A stretch of 64,000 bases of DNA from positions 90,042-154,041 of the forward strand of contig CALELS010000014.1 in the NCBI GenBank assembly GCA_937902735.1. The letters are read 5' to 3'. The stretch comes from an uncultured Caryophanales bacterium. GTDB lineage: Bacteria; Bacillota_I; Bacilli_A; RFN20; CAG-826. The translations under genes and the position numbers were made by a program. Below, in pieces: positions 1 to 9,153 of the stretch. The number at the start of each line of letters is the position of its first letter. Positions within the stretch are counted from its first letter, which is position 1. Below the pieces are notes generated by a model, which saw nothing but the letters and a program-made list of their open reading frames with translations, did not search any database and was not told where the DNA came from.

Positions 1-182
1 TCGAGTACCATAGCGTAGTAATCTTTTCCAGCGATATAATATGGAAAGATTAAGGAGTAGGCTCCAAAGGAAGTTTTCTCTCCTTTTTCATCAAGTGTAC
101 CAATAAGAGTTAATGGCATTGGAAAAAAGAGGGATGTTTGATAGAAATTATCGACTATTCTTAAGTTTTTAAATTTTGACAT
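1..182 (-). CDS. flavin reductase-like protein, N-terminal part
   Basis: This is the first 60 codons of a minus-strand gene that runs off the left edge. The ATG at 182-180 has an AGAGG Shine-Dalgarno about 6 nt upstream. The translation begins MSKFKNLRIVDNFYQTS and continues with a PMPLTLIGTLDEKG stretch and a following GAYSLIFPYY stretch. This arrangement recalls flavoredoxin and flavin-reductase-like FMN-binding proteins, in which the N-terminal strands form part of a split barrel. The assignment rests on a short fragment and is tentative; a related FMN-binding split-barrel family is equally possible. The gene is divergent from the hydrolase remnant that starts at 247. Confidence 0.5.
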   Translation of the reverse strand, partial: MSKFKNLRIVDNFYQTSLFFPMPLTLIGTLDEKGEKTSFGAYSLIFPYYIAGKDYYAMVL

Positions 183-246
183 ACAATACCTCTTTATTAT
201 TTTACAAAATAATTACGTTTTATTAACAATTCTTTATAATAAAATC

Positions 247-1296
247 ATGGGAAAACTACTTGAAAATATCTTTCACAAGGTTGTTAAAAAGCGCTAAAAA
301 AGAAGTTAAAAAGGAAGCTCCAAACGTTATTGCGGACGCTATTATTCGTTTAATTTTCTTCCACAGAAATTCAACGGATATGAGACATTATTTTCTAGAA
401 AGATGGTTTAAAGATTTACATTTTCAAAGAGAACTTTTTAGGGTAGAGAAAAATATTTTAACTGGTTCATATTTTCATAATGGAAATATTACTCAAGATA
501 AGATTATAATCTTTTCTTGTACTTATTCGAAAGGGTATCATTATTACCTTGATTTTATCCACTACTTCACTAGTCTAGGATATCTAGTTTTTAGTTATGA
601 TAACACTGCTACAGATGAAAGTGATGGACTAGGGATCAAAGGGTTTCCTCAAGCTATAGTTGATTTAAAAGAAGCAATCGAATTTGTTAAAAGAGATAGA
701 TTCGTTAAAGATGAACAATTAATTCTTATTGGACATGGTATGGGTGGCTATGCAGCTGGTGCAATTACTAAAGAATACAAAAACATTAAAAAAGTCGTTT
801 TATTGAATGCTTTTGATTCAGAAGTGATCTATTAAAACTTAATGGACATGAATGGGCAAAACAAGATATTAAACCATATCTAAAATATATTGATAATGCA
901 ACTAATCAAGACTTTCCTCTCGTTGGAAGATATTCAGTTTCTAAATCAATTAGAGTGTCTAAAGGAGAATTTTTAATCATCCATTCTGATAGTGACGTTT
1001 TAGTACCTCTTTCTACTGGAGCAAAACTTATTGCCTCCAAGATGAAAAATTGGAAGAGGATAGATTATATCTATCTTCATAATAGAGGACACTTCGATTT
1101 ATATTATGATGATAAGGCACTAAATTATCAAAATGATGTAGTAAAAGAGTACAACAAATTAGTGAAAGTTGGCTCTAGAAGTGAAGTCAATAAACAAAAT
1201 CTAGAGACAATGTTTAGCATTATCAACAAGGATGTTTACCTCGATATGCTAGACAAAAAACTATTAAATTGTATAATTTCATTCATAAATAAATAA
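247..1296 (+). pseudogene. alpha/beta hydrolase, frameshifted and lacking nucleophile
   Basis: This is a remnant of an alpha/beta hydrolase in several frames. The main part (260-835) contains a nucleophile-elbow-like LIGHGMGGYAAG, in which the usual GHSMGG serine is Gly, so catalysis is unlikely. The frame closes at 835. The -1 frame continues smoothly from about 829 through KLNGHEWAKQDIKPYL to the acid motif HSDSDVLVPL and the catalytic-His-like NRGHFDLYY, ending at 1296. One lost base near 829-835 explains this. A second shift is likely near 288-296: the natural start is probably the ATG at 247, which follows a TATAAT (235-240) by 6 nt and gives MGKLLENIFHKVVKKR before a stop. The downstream frame has only a TTG at 260. 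A sequencing error could explain one shift but not the Ser-to-Gly change. Confidence 0.75.
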
Positions 1297-1301
1297 AAAA
1301 A

Positions 1302-2633
1302 ATGAAAAAAGAGAGAGATTTAATCAAAGAACTTAATACAAAGAAATACAATCGTCCTTTTTTTATTAGGTCGCTTGGTTATTATCTTTTAACTTGCACT
1401 TATTGGGTTGCTGCTAAATTTAAACCTCAATACAAAGTAATTGATAAAGTTGAAAAAGGCCCTGCATTTTATCTTTGGAATCACACAAATAGAAGAGATG
1501 AACATTTCTGTGTTCATATGGCGTTCCCAAGAAGAATTACTCCAGTATGTGAATGGAATGAATTCTTTAGAGGACATACTCAATTCTTGCTTCGTCATTT
1601 ACCAGCAATACCTAAAAAGGTATACACGAATGATTTCACCTCAATAAGAGCAATGAATCGTATCATCAAACAAGGTGGAATTATTCTAATGGCGCCTGAA
1701 GGTACACCTTCAATTTATGGAGGAAACCAACCAGTTGTTCCTGGTACAGGAGCATTCCTTAAGCATTACAAAATTCCAGTGTATTGTTGCAAAGTTCAAG
1801 GTGGATATCTTTCTAATCCTAAATTTGATTGTTATTACGATAGACTTGGTAAAACATACGCTACACAGTTTAAATTATTCACTTCTGAAGATTTAGAGCT
1901 TCTCTCTCCAAATGAAATTGAAGCAAAGATTAATGAAGCATTTGACCAAGAGGATTATTCTTGGAACAAGAAAATGCGTATTAAATATATAAAAGAAAAT
2001 AAAGGATCTTTAACTGACAAGATGGAATATGCTTTCTATCTTTGTCCAAAATGTGGTCATGAATATGAAATGGCCCATACTGAAGATAACAAAATTTATT
2101 GTAAACACTGTGGTAACACTGCAATTGTTAATGAATACGGTGATTTAATTCCCGAAGATGAAACTATGGTATTTCCAGAAACTCCTTATGTTTGGGGAAA
2201 TAACCAAAGAAGAAAAGTTATCGAAGATATTAGAAAAGATCCTAATTATGAAATTAAGATTCATTGTTGGATTGGTGAAATGCCACGTAATCGTTTCTTA
2301 AAGAAAACTGAAACAAGTCAAAGATGTGGAGAAGGTATCATTAGAATTAATCATGAAGGATTCTTCTTTGATGGAGTTAGAAATGGTAAACCTTACAATA
2401 TCCATTTAACTTATGTTGAATTATATTCATTTGTTATCCTTCTTGATTTCACATTCTTCTTAATATTCTTTAGAGAAGATATGCTCGAATTTCATCCAGA
2501 TGAACCAATTGTTATGAAGATGCTTCTTAGCGTCGAAGAGATGCATCGTTTCCATGTAAATACTTGGAAAAACCTTCCTAAATTATCTTATTTATACGAA
2601 GGACTCGACGAGATAACAGTTGCTAAAAAATAG
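1302..2633 (+). CDS. PlsC-like acyltransferase with C-terminal zinc ribbon
   Basis: A 443-aa protein. The front half is a lysophosphatidic-acid-type acyltransferase domain: NHTNRRDEHF carries the HX4D catalytic motif, and MAPEGTPS matches the glycerolipid acyltransferase EGT/S block, followed by IPVYCCKVQGG. Known members transfer acyl chains to lysophospholipids at the membrane. After about residue 245 there is a CPKCG...CKHCG zinc ribbon and an unrecognised C-terminal region with a hydrophobic stretch near residue 380. The ribbon is not part of ordinary PlsC. The gene starts 5 nt after the hydrolase remnant, with no good Shine-Dalgarno, so it was probably co-transcribed with it. Confidence 0.75.
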   Translation: MKKERDLIKELNTKKYNRPFFIRSLGYYLLTCTYWVAAKFKPQYKVIDKVEKGPAFYLWNHTNRRDEHFCVHMAFPRRITPVCEWNEFFRGHTQFLLRHLPAIPKKVYTNDFTSIRAMNRIIKQGGIILMAPEGTPSIYGGNQPVVPGTGAFLKHYKIPVYCCKVQGGYLSNPKFDCYYDRLGKTYATQFKLFTSEDLELLSPNEIEAKINEAFDQEDYSWNKKMRIKYIKENKGSLTDKMEYAFYLCPKCGHEYEMAHTEDNKIYCKHCGNTAIVNEYGDLIPEDETMVFPETPYVWGNNQRRKVIEDIRKDPNYEIKIHCWIGEMPRNRFLKKTETSQRCGEGIIRINHEGFFFDGVRNGKPYNIHLTYVELYSFVILLDFTFFLIFFREDMLEFHPDEPIVMKMLLSVEEMHRFHVNTWKNLPKLSYLYEGLDEITVAKK

Positions 2634-2635
2634 AC

Positions 2636-2664
2636 AAAACGGAACCAAATCGGTTCCGTTTTAT
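2636..2664. terminator. bidirectional terminator
   Basis: A perfect stem (ACGGAACC with GGTTCCGT, five-base loop) is flanked by an A run and a T run. It sits between the converging genes ending at 2633 and 2684 and should serve both. Confidence 0.85.
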
Positions 2665-2683
2665 ATTAAATATATAATCAATA

Positions 2684-3589
2684 TTATTTAGCGTTCATGG
2701 CTGCATTTTGAACATCTTTTAAGAATTGTTCTAAGGTTTTATCAAATCCAACGTATTCTAAAGGAACATCAAGTTTTCCACTAAAAGGAACAATTTGTCC
2801 TTTAATGATATAGGTGCGATTATTTCCCATATCACCTTTAACTCTCATATGTAAACCAACGAATTTTCTACCATTCATTACAACTATGAATTCATATTCA
2901 ATGATTCCACTATTGAGGGCATCTACATTAGCAAATTCAATCTTAAAGAATGTTCTTCCACCTTCTCTTGCTGTTTTAATAACAGTGTTAGGATCTTGAA
3001 TCATTCCACCTTCTTTAAGTTCATTTAAGAAGGTATATGGATTTACAAATCCTTCGGTGTTTGGATCTGTAGGATCAATGCTAAAGAACGAACCCATTCC
3101 ATTAGTGTCATCATGAGGCATATTCATATGATATTTATCAACGATTGAATATGTAGAGGTTTTAGCCCCACTAATAGGGACTGTTACAGTATATGTAGCA
3201 TCAATATCAACATATGCAGTGTCACCACGAACATACATCATTTGGTTACCACTTGCTCTTATAAGAGGAGAAAATGTAGAAGAAATTTTGGTTTTACCAG
3301 CACCAATACGTTCACCAGTTTTTGCATCATATGTTGCTATGGCAATTGTGTCTGTAACAATATCGCTGATGGTATATAGATCCATCTTTACCCCTTTTAG
3401 AGCATTAGCAAGATTTTCAAAAGTCATTGTGCGTGAATATTCATCATAACTAATTACTGTTGTGTATTGAATATCATCAGGCATTTCAATATAGACATCA
3501 TCTTCATCTAAAGATGAAGAAACTGTATCGCAGCCTGTTAGAGCAAACATAGGAATGATTGCAAGTAAAAATGTGGCAAACTTTTTCAT
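2684..3589 (-). CDS. lipoprotein, unknown function
   Basis: A 301-aa exported lipoprotein. The N-terminus is a lysine-led hydrophobic signal ending in a lipobox, MFALTGC, with the lipidated Cys at about residue 20. The mature part is rich in Asp and Thr with beta-strand-like patterns, and no catalytic motif is recognisable. It lies 65 nt downstream of the ABC exporter gene on the same strand, so the two are probably co-transcribed; the lipoprotein may be a substrate-binding or chaperone-like partner of that exporter, which is inference. An inverted repeat covers its Shine-Dalgarno (see 3597-3632). Confidence 0.85.
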   Translation of the reverse strand: MKKFATFLLAIIPMFALTGCDTVSSSLDEDDVYIEMPDDIQYTTVISYDEYSRTMTFENLANALKGVKMDLYTISDIVTDTIAIATYDAKTGERIGAGKTKISSTFSPLIRASGNQMMYVRGDTAYVDIDATYTVTVPISGAKTSTYSIVDKYHMNMPHDDTNGMGSFFSIDPTDPNTEGFVNPYTFLNELKEGGMIQDPNTVIKTAREGGRTFFKIEFANVDALNSGIIEYEFIVVMNGRKFVGLHMRVKGDMGNNRTYIIKGQIVPFSGKLDVPLEYVGFDKTLEQFLKDVQNAAMNAK

Positions 3590-3596
3590 AATAAAA

Positions 3597-3632
3597 CCTC
3601 TTCTTGCTTTAATAATAGCAAGATAAGAGAAG
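3597..3632 (-). promoter_or_regulatory. hairpin covering the lipoprotein ribosome binding site
   Basis: On the minus-strand mRNA, CTTGCT pairs with AGCAAG around an 8-nt loop, and the outer CTCTT can pair with the AAGAG that forms the Shine-Dalgarno of the lipoprotein gene. There is no U tract, so it is more likely a translational or processing element than a terminator. Function is inferred. Confidence 0.4.
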
Positions 3633-3654
3633 AAAACAAAACTTATTATTTTAT

Positions 3655-6600
3655 TTATTCGCTTCTTAGAGCGATAACAGGGTCTTGATGAGAAGCTTTC
3701 ATTGATGGAATTAAACCACTTAAGACATTAAGTAAAACTGAGATTAACACCATTATTAGAGCGACCCAAATTGGTAAAGCTGCAATATTAAAGACATTAA
3801 GTGACATCATTGAAAGATTAAAGATAACTTGAAGGATATATGTTACTCCAATACCAATAAGTCCACTTGCTAAGCCAGTGATTAAACATTCAGCAATAAA
3901 TAGACGAGATACATCTTTCTTTCTTCCACCTAAAGAACGAATAATACCTATTTCTTTCACTCTTTCCATCGTGGAAATAAATGTAATAACTGCAATCATG
4001 AAACAAGAGACAACAAGAGATAAGCTTGTAAATGCAATCAAAGCAATTGTAATAATGAGAATCAAAGTATTAATAACAGTGATAATTAATTGAACTGGAT
4101 CACTATAAGTGATTTCAGTACGTAATGGATTACCTTTTTCAAGAATTACTTTTTCATTATTAATGGTAACTTCGATTGTTTCATCACCATTCCATTTATC
4201 TAGATGAGAAGTTACTTTGTTCTTATCATTAAATGATTTTGGATAGATTGATATAGTCTTTGGAAGCATTTCAAAATTCCATACTTTGTTGATTTTTTTC
4301 GCACTATAACCAGTTAATGCGCGAAGGTATTGTTTATTAATATCTACACTTGGTGACATACCTGGCATTGAACTAGAAATCATATCACTTAATGCGCTTG
4401 TTTGATCAACATTTAGCGAAGAGGAATAATCACTTGCTAAACGAGGATCATCTTCCCCTCTTCTAAAAGAAGTATATCTATATTTGACATATGCATTGAA
4501 CTTATCTTTCTTTGCTAATTCAATATGATTTTTAATACCATGTTGTTCATTGAAATAAATCTCATTTTTTATTTGATCTTCAATGAACATTTTGGTGAAC
4601 GCTGGAGTGTAATATACACCAGTTTTTAAAGAACCAAAATTGATACCAGGTTTCTTTCGTAAGATACCAACGATATTCATTTTCATCTTTTCACCATATG
4701 TTTCAGAAGGATTAGCGTCATACATATAACCTTCTACTACAACATCTTTGGCTTCGAAATTATCTGTAGATAAGAACATATTAATCGCGATTTGACTCAT
4801 TGGATCATCATCATTTGGCACTAATGTAACATTGTTTTCTTGGATGACATAGTCAATCTTAGGCATTTCAATTGCTGGTGTTTCTTCATCTTCTTCCTCA
4901 TCAGACATTTGTCCAAGATAAGAGAAAATGGAGTCAGTTGTTTCAAATCTACCAGTGTATTTCTTATCAGGATCAAAATAGGTTGTTCCTTTTTTACGAG
5001 TGAGGGTCATAGGAACTTCAGTCCCCATAAAATCAAGAATACCATCAAGCACATCATCATCTGCTTTATATTCAAGATCTACCGGGAATTTGTTGGTTGA
5101 TAGAACTAAGTCAGGCATTTTTTCCTTGATTAAATCAATTAAAGCATCTGTTAAAACTAAATCAAATGTTACATGTTTAGTATCGAAGGATTGATATGAA
5201 TAGATGTTTGGATAGTAATAGAAATCACGATCAAGAATTTCTTGGAACTCAAAATGAGTTCTATAGTTAGAATAGTCTTTCTTTTCTTCTGGTTTTAATG
5301 TTGCATCATTATCTTGAGCAGCTTTCATAGCGATATTTAAGAATTCAGTTTCATCATAATATCCAAGTTGACCATATAAAAAGTCAGTCATTGTGGTGTT
5401 ATCATCCACTACTACGACTAATTCATTTTTCTCAGTTGGAATCTTAGTTCCTGCAATAAGTTCATATTGAGAATCAATAAAATCAGTATTGTTTGGAATT
5501 TGATTCATGAAAGCTGTGAAAAGAGAAATATAGCGGGAGAATAATTCAAATCCCGAAATTGTTTTAATCTCACTAGCGTACATTTGAGTCAAAGCATTAA
5601 GTGAAGAATCAAAATTATCTGCCTCAGGATTGCTATGATCTCTTGTGTAATGAGTAAAGATATTGTTTGTTGGATCAATACCATAATCATATTTAAGTGA
5701 AGTTATTGCATCTTCATCAAGTTGTTCAACCCAAGCGATGAATTCTTTATTTATATCATTTGTTTTGTTTTGAGATGACATAAAGTCATTATATTTAGAC
5801 ATTAGGTATTGAATCATTGAATCAAGACCAACTTGATGTGTATCATCAAATGGAGGGATGTCTTTTTGATCCCAGTTTGAAAGTCCGCTAACAAGTGAAG
5901 TATAGTCAATGCTTTCTTCGCTTACTGTTACAGGATATTGACTTAACATATCATCTTGCATTCCATTGACGTAGTTTTTAACTCCAAATGAGACAGCAAG
6001 GACAGAGGAAACTCCAACAATACCAATACTACCCGCAATAGCAATTAGAATAGTTCTAGATAGTTTAGACACTAAGTTAGAGAAAGATAGACCTGTGGCA
6101 GTGAAAAATGACATTGCTGAACGTTTTTCTTTTTTAACTATTGTAGGTTCTACTACTTCTTTTTTAGTCTCTCTTTCTTTTTCCTCTTCTTTTGAAGAAT
6201 ATGGATTAGAGTCACTTAAAAGTTCTCCATCTTTCATCTTTATGATGCGTGTAGCGTATTTATCTGCTAAATCAGGGTTATGGGTAACCATGATAACTAA
6301 ACAATTTGAGGCAACTTCTTTTAATAAATCCATTACTTGGATAGATGTTTCACTATCAAGAGCGCCGGTAGGTTCATCAGCTAAAATGATTTCTGGCTCA
6401 TTAACTAAAGCACGAGCAATAGCAACTCTTTGCATTTGACCACCACTTAATTGGTTTGGTTTTTTTCTTTCTAGACCACCTAAGCCAACTTTTTCTAAAG
6501 CTTTGATTGCTCTTTCTTTTCTTTCTTTACGAGATATACCACCTATGGTTAGAGCAAGTTCTACGTTTTTTAAGATGTTTTGATGACCAATTAAGTTATA

Positions 6601-6876
6601 GGATTGAAAAACAAAACCAATTGAGTGGTTACGATATGTATCCCAATCTCTATCTTTATAGTTTTTAGTAGATTTACCAGCAATGATAAGATCACCACTT
6701 GTATATCTATCTAAACCTCCGATGATATTTAAAAGAGTGGTTTTGCCACATCCGGAAGGACCTAAAATTGCTACGAACTCATTTTTTCTAAAATTAACAT
6801 CTAAACCTTTTAAAGCATGTACTGGTTCCTGTTCTTTTAAGATATAATCTTTTTTAATTTGAATTAACTTTAGCAT
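3655..6876 (-). CDS. ABC exporter, ATPase fused to FtsX/MacB-type permease
   Basis: A 1073-aa single-chain exporter. Residues 1-225 are a LolD/MacB-type ATPase with Walker A GPSGCGKTT (about 39-47), signature LSGGQMQR and Walker B IILADEPTGALD. A charged linker leads to the first membrane segment (about 273-298), then an extracytoplasmic domain of over 600 residues. Three closing membrane segments carry the FtsX-type METIGIIRSLG-like block (MERVKEIGIIRSLGGRKKD). Such transporters move lipoproteins, peptides or act mechanically at the envelope rather than importing solutes. The start has an AGGTAGGA ribosome binding site about 8 nt upstream. The downstream lipoprotein is probably in the same transcript. 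Confidence 0.9.
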   Translation of the reverse strand: MLKLIQIKKDYILKEQEPVHALKGLDVNFRKNEFVAILGPSGCGKTTLLNIIGGLDRYTSGDLIIAGKSTKNYKDRDWDTYRNHSIGFVFQSYNLIGHQNILKNVELALTIGGISRKERKERAIKALEKVGLGGLERKKPNQLSGGQMQRVAIARALVNEPEIILADEPTGALDSETSIQVMDLLKEVASNCLVIMVTHNPDLADKYATRIIKMKDGELLSDSNPYSSKEEEKERETKKEVVEPTIVKKEKRSAMSFFTATGLSFSNLVSKLSRTILIAIAGSIGIVGVSSVLAVSFGVKNYVNGMQDDMLSQYPVTVSEESIDYTSLVSGLSNWDQKDIPPFDDTHQVGLDSMIQYLMSKYNDFMSSQNKTNDINKEFIAWVEQLDEDAITSLKYDYGIDPTNNIFTHYTRDHSNPEADNFDSSLNALTQMYASEIKTISGFELFSRYISLFTAFMNQIPNNTDFIDSQYELIAGTKIPTEKNELVVVVDDNTTMTDFLYGQLGYYDETEFLNIAMKAAQDNDATLKPEEKKDYSNYRTHFEFQEILDRDFYYYPNIYSYQSFDTKHVTFDLVLTDALIDLIKEKMPDLVLSTNKFPVDLEYKADDDVLDGILDFMGTEVPMTLTRKKGTTYFDPDKKYTGRFETTDSIFSYLGQMSDEEEDEETPAIEMPKIDYVIQENNVTLVPNDDDPMSQIAINMFLSTDNFEAKDVVVEGYMYDANPSETYGEKMKMNIVGILRKKPGINFGSLKTGVYYTPAFTKMFIEDQIKNEIYFNEQHGIKNHIELAKKDKFNAYVKYRYTSFRRGEDDPRLASDYSSSLNVDQTSALSDMISSSMPGMSPSVDINKQYLRALTGYSAKKINKVWNFEMLPKTISIYPKSFNDKNKVTSHLDKWNGDETIEVTINNEKVILEKGNPLRTEITYSDPVQLIITVINTLILIITIALIAFTSLSLVVSCFMIAVITFISTMERVKEIGIIRSLGGRKKDVSRLFIAECLITGLASGLIGIGVTYILQVIFNLSMMSLNVFNIAALPIWVALIMVLISVLLNVLSGLIPSMKASHQDPVIALRSE

Positions 6877-6910
6877 ATATGAGTCCTACCTTATTTCATT
6901 ATTAGGATAA

Positions 6911-6928
6911 ACATTTTTCTAAAAATGT
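6911..6928 (-). promoter_or_regulatory. hairpin in leader of ABC exporter gene
   Basis: A perfect 8-bp stem (ACATTTTT with AAAAATGT, 2-nt loop) lies about 35 nt upstream of the exporter start on the minus strand. It has no clear terminator tail. Its role is unknown. Confidence 0.3.
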
Positions 6929-6983
6929 ATAGCAAAATACTTTTTATTTTATGAGTTAGGCAACTATTTAAGGTTCAAGAATG

Positions 6984-7003
6984 AAAAAAGCCCATAGGGG
7001 CTT
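6984..7003 (-). terminator. rho-independent terminator
   Basis: Minus-strand stem AAGCCC/GGGCTT with a 4-nt loop is followed by a T run. It lies directly behind the small membrane-peptide gene ending at 7006, which supports that gene being real. Confidence 0.8.
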
Positions 7004-7005
7004 AA

Positions 7006-7161
7006 TTATTTATTTCTCTTTCGGTTTACAAAGAACACATAGCATATTATTGCAGTGACTGATGTAACAGTCATGATGATAATAAGTAAAATATAAGTCA
7101 TTGTGTCGACTGGAGTATAAAATGTGGTCACTACTTCATTGAATATGCTAAGTAAATTCAT
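7006..7161 (-). CDS. small single-span membrane peptide (51 aa)
   Basis: An open frame of 51 codons starts at ATG 7161-7159 and ends at TAA 7008-7006, 2 nt before a terminator hairpin. The peptide has a short polar N-terminus, one long hydrophobic segment beginning YILLIIIMTVTSV, and a basic tail (NRKRNK), so it should sit in the membrane with the tail inside. A TATAAT (7168-7173 on the plus strand as ATTATA) lies 6 nt before the ATG and there is no Shine-Dalgarno, which suggests a leaderless message. It is divergent from the gene at 7219. No family is recognised. Confidence 0.55.
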   Translation of the reverse strand: MNLLSIFNEVVTTFYTPVDTMTYILLIIIMTVTSVTAIICYVFFVNRKRNK

Positions 7162-7218
7162 ATCTCTATTATATGCGTGATTTGAAGATTTTAAACATTT
7201 TTGATAAAATATTTAAGC

Positions 7219-7869
7219 ATGAACGAGAAAAAACGTCTTGAAAAAGAAAAGAAACTAAAACAAAAAGAACAACGTCGAGCGTTCGTAAGAAATATCGATC
7301 GTCTTTTTAAAACTGAATATCGTTATTCAAAACGTTTTGAAAAACAACATGTTCATCATGATGGTAAAGCATACATTAATGTTGACTTAACTAAGGTTGA
7401 TACTCCATTCTCAATTTATTCATACGACACGAGAATTGATCAAGAAATTTACGATTATATTGATAGCGAGGTTTTCTATCTTGCTGCCGATATCCCTTTA
7501 GTGGTCAATTTTGATGATGATGGAAAATATGGAGAAGGTTTAAAAGATAAGATTACTAAAGCTGTTGTAAAACATTATGCTTTACAATATGAAGATAAAA
7601 GAAAAGCATTATCAAAGAATACATTTACTGGTTTTGCAATTCTAATTATTGGTATTCTTCTTTTACTTTTATATGTAACTTTAAACATTGTTACCCCAGA
7701 TGGAATATTCTTTACTAATTTCTATGAAATTATTTTGATTATGTCTTGGATGTTTATCTGGGAAGCTGGTAATAGATTCTTTTTCTCTGGTTCTACTACT
7801 AGAGAAGAAGTATTTAACGCAGGACAACTCGCTCTTCTTGAAGTGCGTTTTGGAAAACCAATTCTTTAA
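7219..7869 (+). CDS. membrane protein, unknown function
   Basis: A 216-aa protein: a highly basic coiled N-terminus (KKRLEKEKKLKQKEQRR), a soluble region of about 130 residues, two transmembrane segments (around FAILIIGILLLLLYVTL and FYEIILIMSWMFI) and a short C-terminal tail. The ATG at 7219 is preferred over the upstream TTG at 7201 because TTGAAG (7182-7187), a 17-bp spacer and TAAAAT (7205-7210) place the transcription start at about the ATG. The message would be leaderless. No known family is recognised. It precedes rubrerythrin by 44 nt. Confidence 0.7.
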   Translation: MNEKKRLEKEKKLKQKEQRRAFVRNIDRLFKTEYRYSKRFEKQHVHHDGKAYINVDLTKVDTPFSIYSYDTRIDQEIYDYIDSEVFYLAADIPLVVNFDDDGKYGEGLKDKITKAVVKHYALQYEDKRKALSKNTFTGFAILIIGILLLLLYVTLNIVTPDGIFFTNFYEIILIMSWMFIWEAGNRFFFSGSTTREEVFNAGQLALLEVRFGKPIL

Positions 7870-7913
7870 CTTAAAAAGATTTGGATATATATTTATATTA
7901 AAGGAGACTATTT

Positions 7914-8453
7914 ATGGAACTCAAAGGTAGTAAAACAGAGAAAAATTTAATGCATGCTTTTGCAGGCGAATCTCAAGCAAGAAATAAGTATACTTATTTC
8001 GCTAGCAAAGCTAAAAAAGAAGGTTATGAACAAATTGCTGCCATATTCTTAGAAACTGCTGAAAACGAAAAAGAACACGCAAAGATGTGGTTTAAATACC
8101 TTGAAGGTGGAGAAATTCGTTCAACTGAAGAAAACCTTTTAGCAGCAGCTAATGGTGAAAATGAAGAATGGACTTCAATGTATAAAGAATTTGCAGAAGT
8201 TGCTCGCGAAGAAGGATTCTTAAAAATTGCCGCTCAATTTGAAATGGTTGGCAAAATTGAAAAAGAACATGAAGAAAGATATCGTGCCTTACTTGAAAAA
8301 GTTAAAGGACACAAGATCTTTATTTCCGAAGACGTTGTAATTTGGAAATGTAGAAATTGTGGTCATATCCATGTTGGTAAAGAAGCTCCAGCTGTTTGCC
8401 CAGTTTGTGCTCACCCACAATCATATTTCGAATTAAGAGCGAAAAATTATTAA
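7914..8453 (+). CDS. rbr: rubrerythrin
   Basis: A 179-aa di-iron peroxidase typical of anaerobes; it reduces hydrogen peroxide using rubredoxin-type electron transfer. The N-terminal ferritin-like helices carry the expected ligands (AGESQARNKY and the ENEKEHAKMW helix, then EFAEVAREEGF and the EKEHEERY helix). The C-terminal rubredoxin-like domain has CRNCG and CPVCAHPQSYFE for the FeS4 iron. Length is close to the family norm. A strong AAAGGAG ribosome binding site precedes the ATG. It implies oxidative-stress defence in an oxygen-sensitive host. Confidence 0.95.
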   Translation: MELKGSKTEKNLMHAFAGESQARNKYTYFASKAKKEGYEQIAAIFLETAENEKEHAKMWFKYLEGGEIRSTEENLLAAANGENEEWTSMYKEFAEVAREEGFLKIAAQFEMVGKIEKEHEERYRALLEKVKGHKIFISEDVVIWKCRNCGHIHVGKEAPAVCPVCAHPQSYFELRAKNY

Positions 8454-8470
8454 TTTTTGGAGGAAGTAAA

Positions 8471-9136
8471 ATGCCTAACGAACTTGATGAACAAGATTTA
8501 AGCCTTGTTAATGAAGAAGGTAACGACGTTCACGTTGTTAATAAAAGATTACCAGTAACTATTGGAGCTGGTTCAAAAGTATTTGAATTTTTCCTTTGGT
8601 TTCCACTTATCATACCTGGCATTGTATTTCTAATTATGAAAAGAAGAGCAAGAGACTATCTTCTTTCTCTTCAACAAAAACTTCAACACGATGCTTCTAC
8701 AATTGATAACTATCAAGTACAACGTGTTGTAGTCTTAGAAAACACTGCTAAATTACTCGAAAAATCAATTGATATTGATAAAACAGTATTTGCTGAACTT
8801 GCTAAAGTTAGAAGCGGTAATGTTAGCGATGAAGAAAGAAACGAATTAAACGCAACTGCAGATAGAGCAGCTAATGCTATTAAAGTTGCAGTTGAAGCAT
8901 ATCCAGATTTAAAGAGTCATGCTCAAGTTGAAGAAGCTATGCAACAAAACCGTTATCTTCAACAAGAAATTACTGCTGCAAGAGAAATGTATAACGATAC
9001 AGTTCTTAGATGGAATAGTGAAATTCAACAATGGCCAACAAAACGTATTGTTGCTGCTAAAGCTGGATACACTACTAGAATTCCATTTACTGCTTCTAAA
9101 GAAATTAAAGACAAGTCAGAAAAAGTATTCTTCTAA
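8471..9136 (+). CDS. lemA: LemA family protein
   Basis: A 221-aa LemA-type membrane protein. One N-terminal transmembrane segment (about residues 38-58, FFLWFPLIIPGIVFLIM) is followed by the long helical LemA domain with the characteristic IDNYQVQR and REMYNDTVLRWNSEIQQWP blocks. LemA proteins are widespread envelope proteins of uncertain function. The start at 8471 is chosen because a GGAGG sits 8 nt upstream; an earlier in-frame start would overlap rubrerythrin. It is probably co-transcribed with rubrerythrin and ends at the terminator at 9154. Confidence 0.93.
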   Translation: MPNELDEQDLSLVNEEGNDVHVVNKRLPVTIGAGSKVFEFFLWFPLIIPGIVFLIMKRRARDYLLSLQQKLQHDASTIDNYQVQRVVVLENTAKLLEKSIDIDKTVFAELAKVRSGNVSDEERNELNATADRAANAIKVAVEAYPDLKSHAQVEEAMQQNRYLQQEITAAREMYNDTVLRWNSEIQQWPTKRIVAAKAGYTTRIPFTASKEIKDKSEKVFF

Positions 9137-9153
9137 GAATAATAGATAGAATT

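Noticed and set aside
823..840. Possible programmed -1 frameshift joining the two parts of the hydrolase
   Set aside because: The stop codon itself lies in the candidate slippery stretch (TAT TAA AAC) and there is no proper X-XXY-YYZ site in frame or clear downstream structure. With the missing catalytic Ser, decay is simpler.
8396..8470. Upstream start of lemA inside rubrerythrin
   Set aside because: The translation there is a shifted-frame shadow of the rubredoxin domain; GGAGG fits the ATG at 8471.
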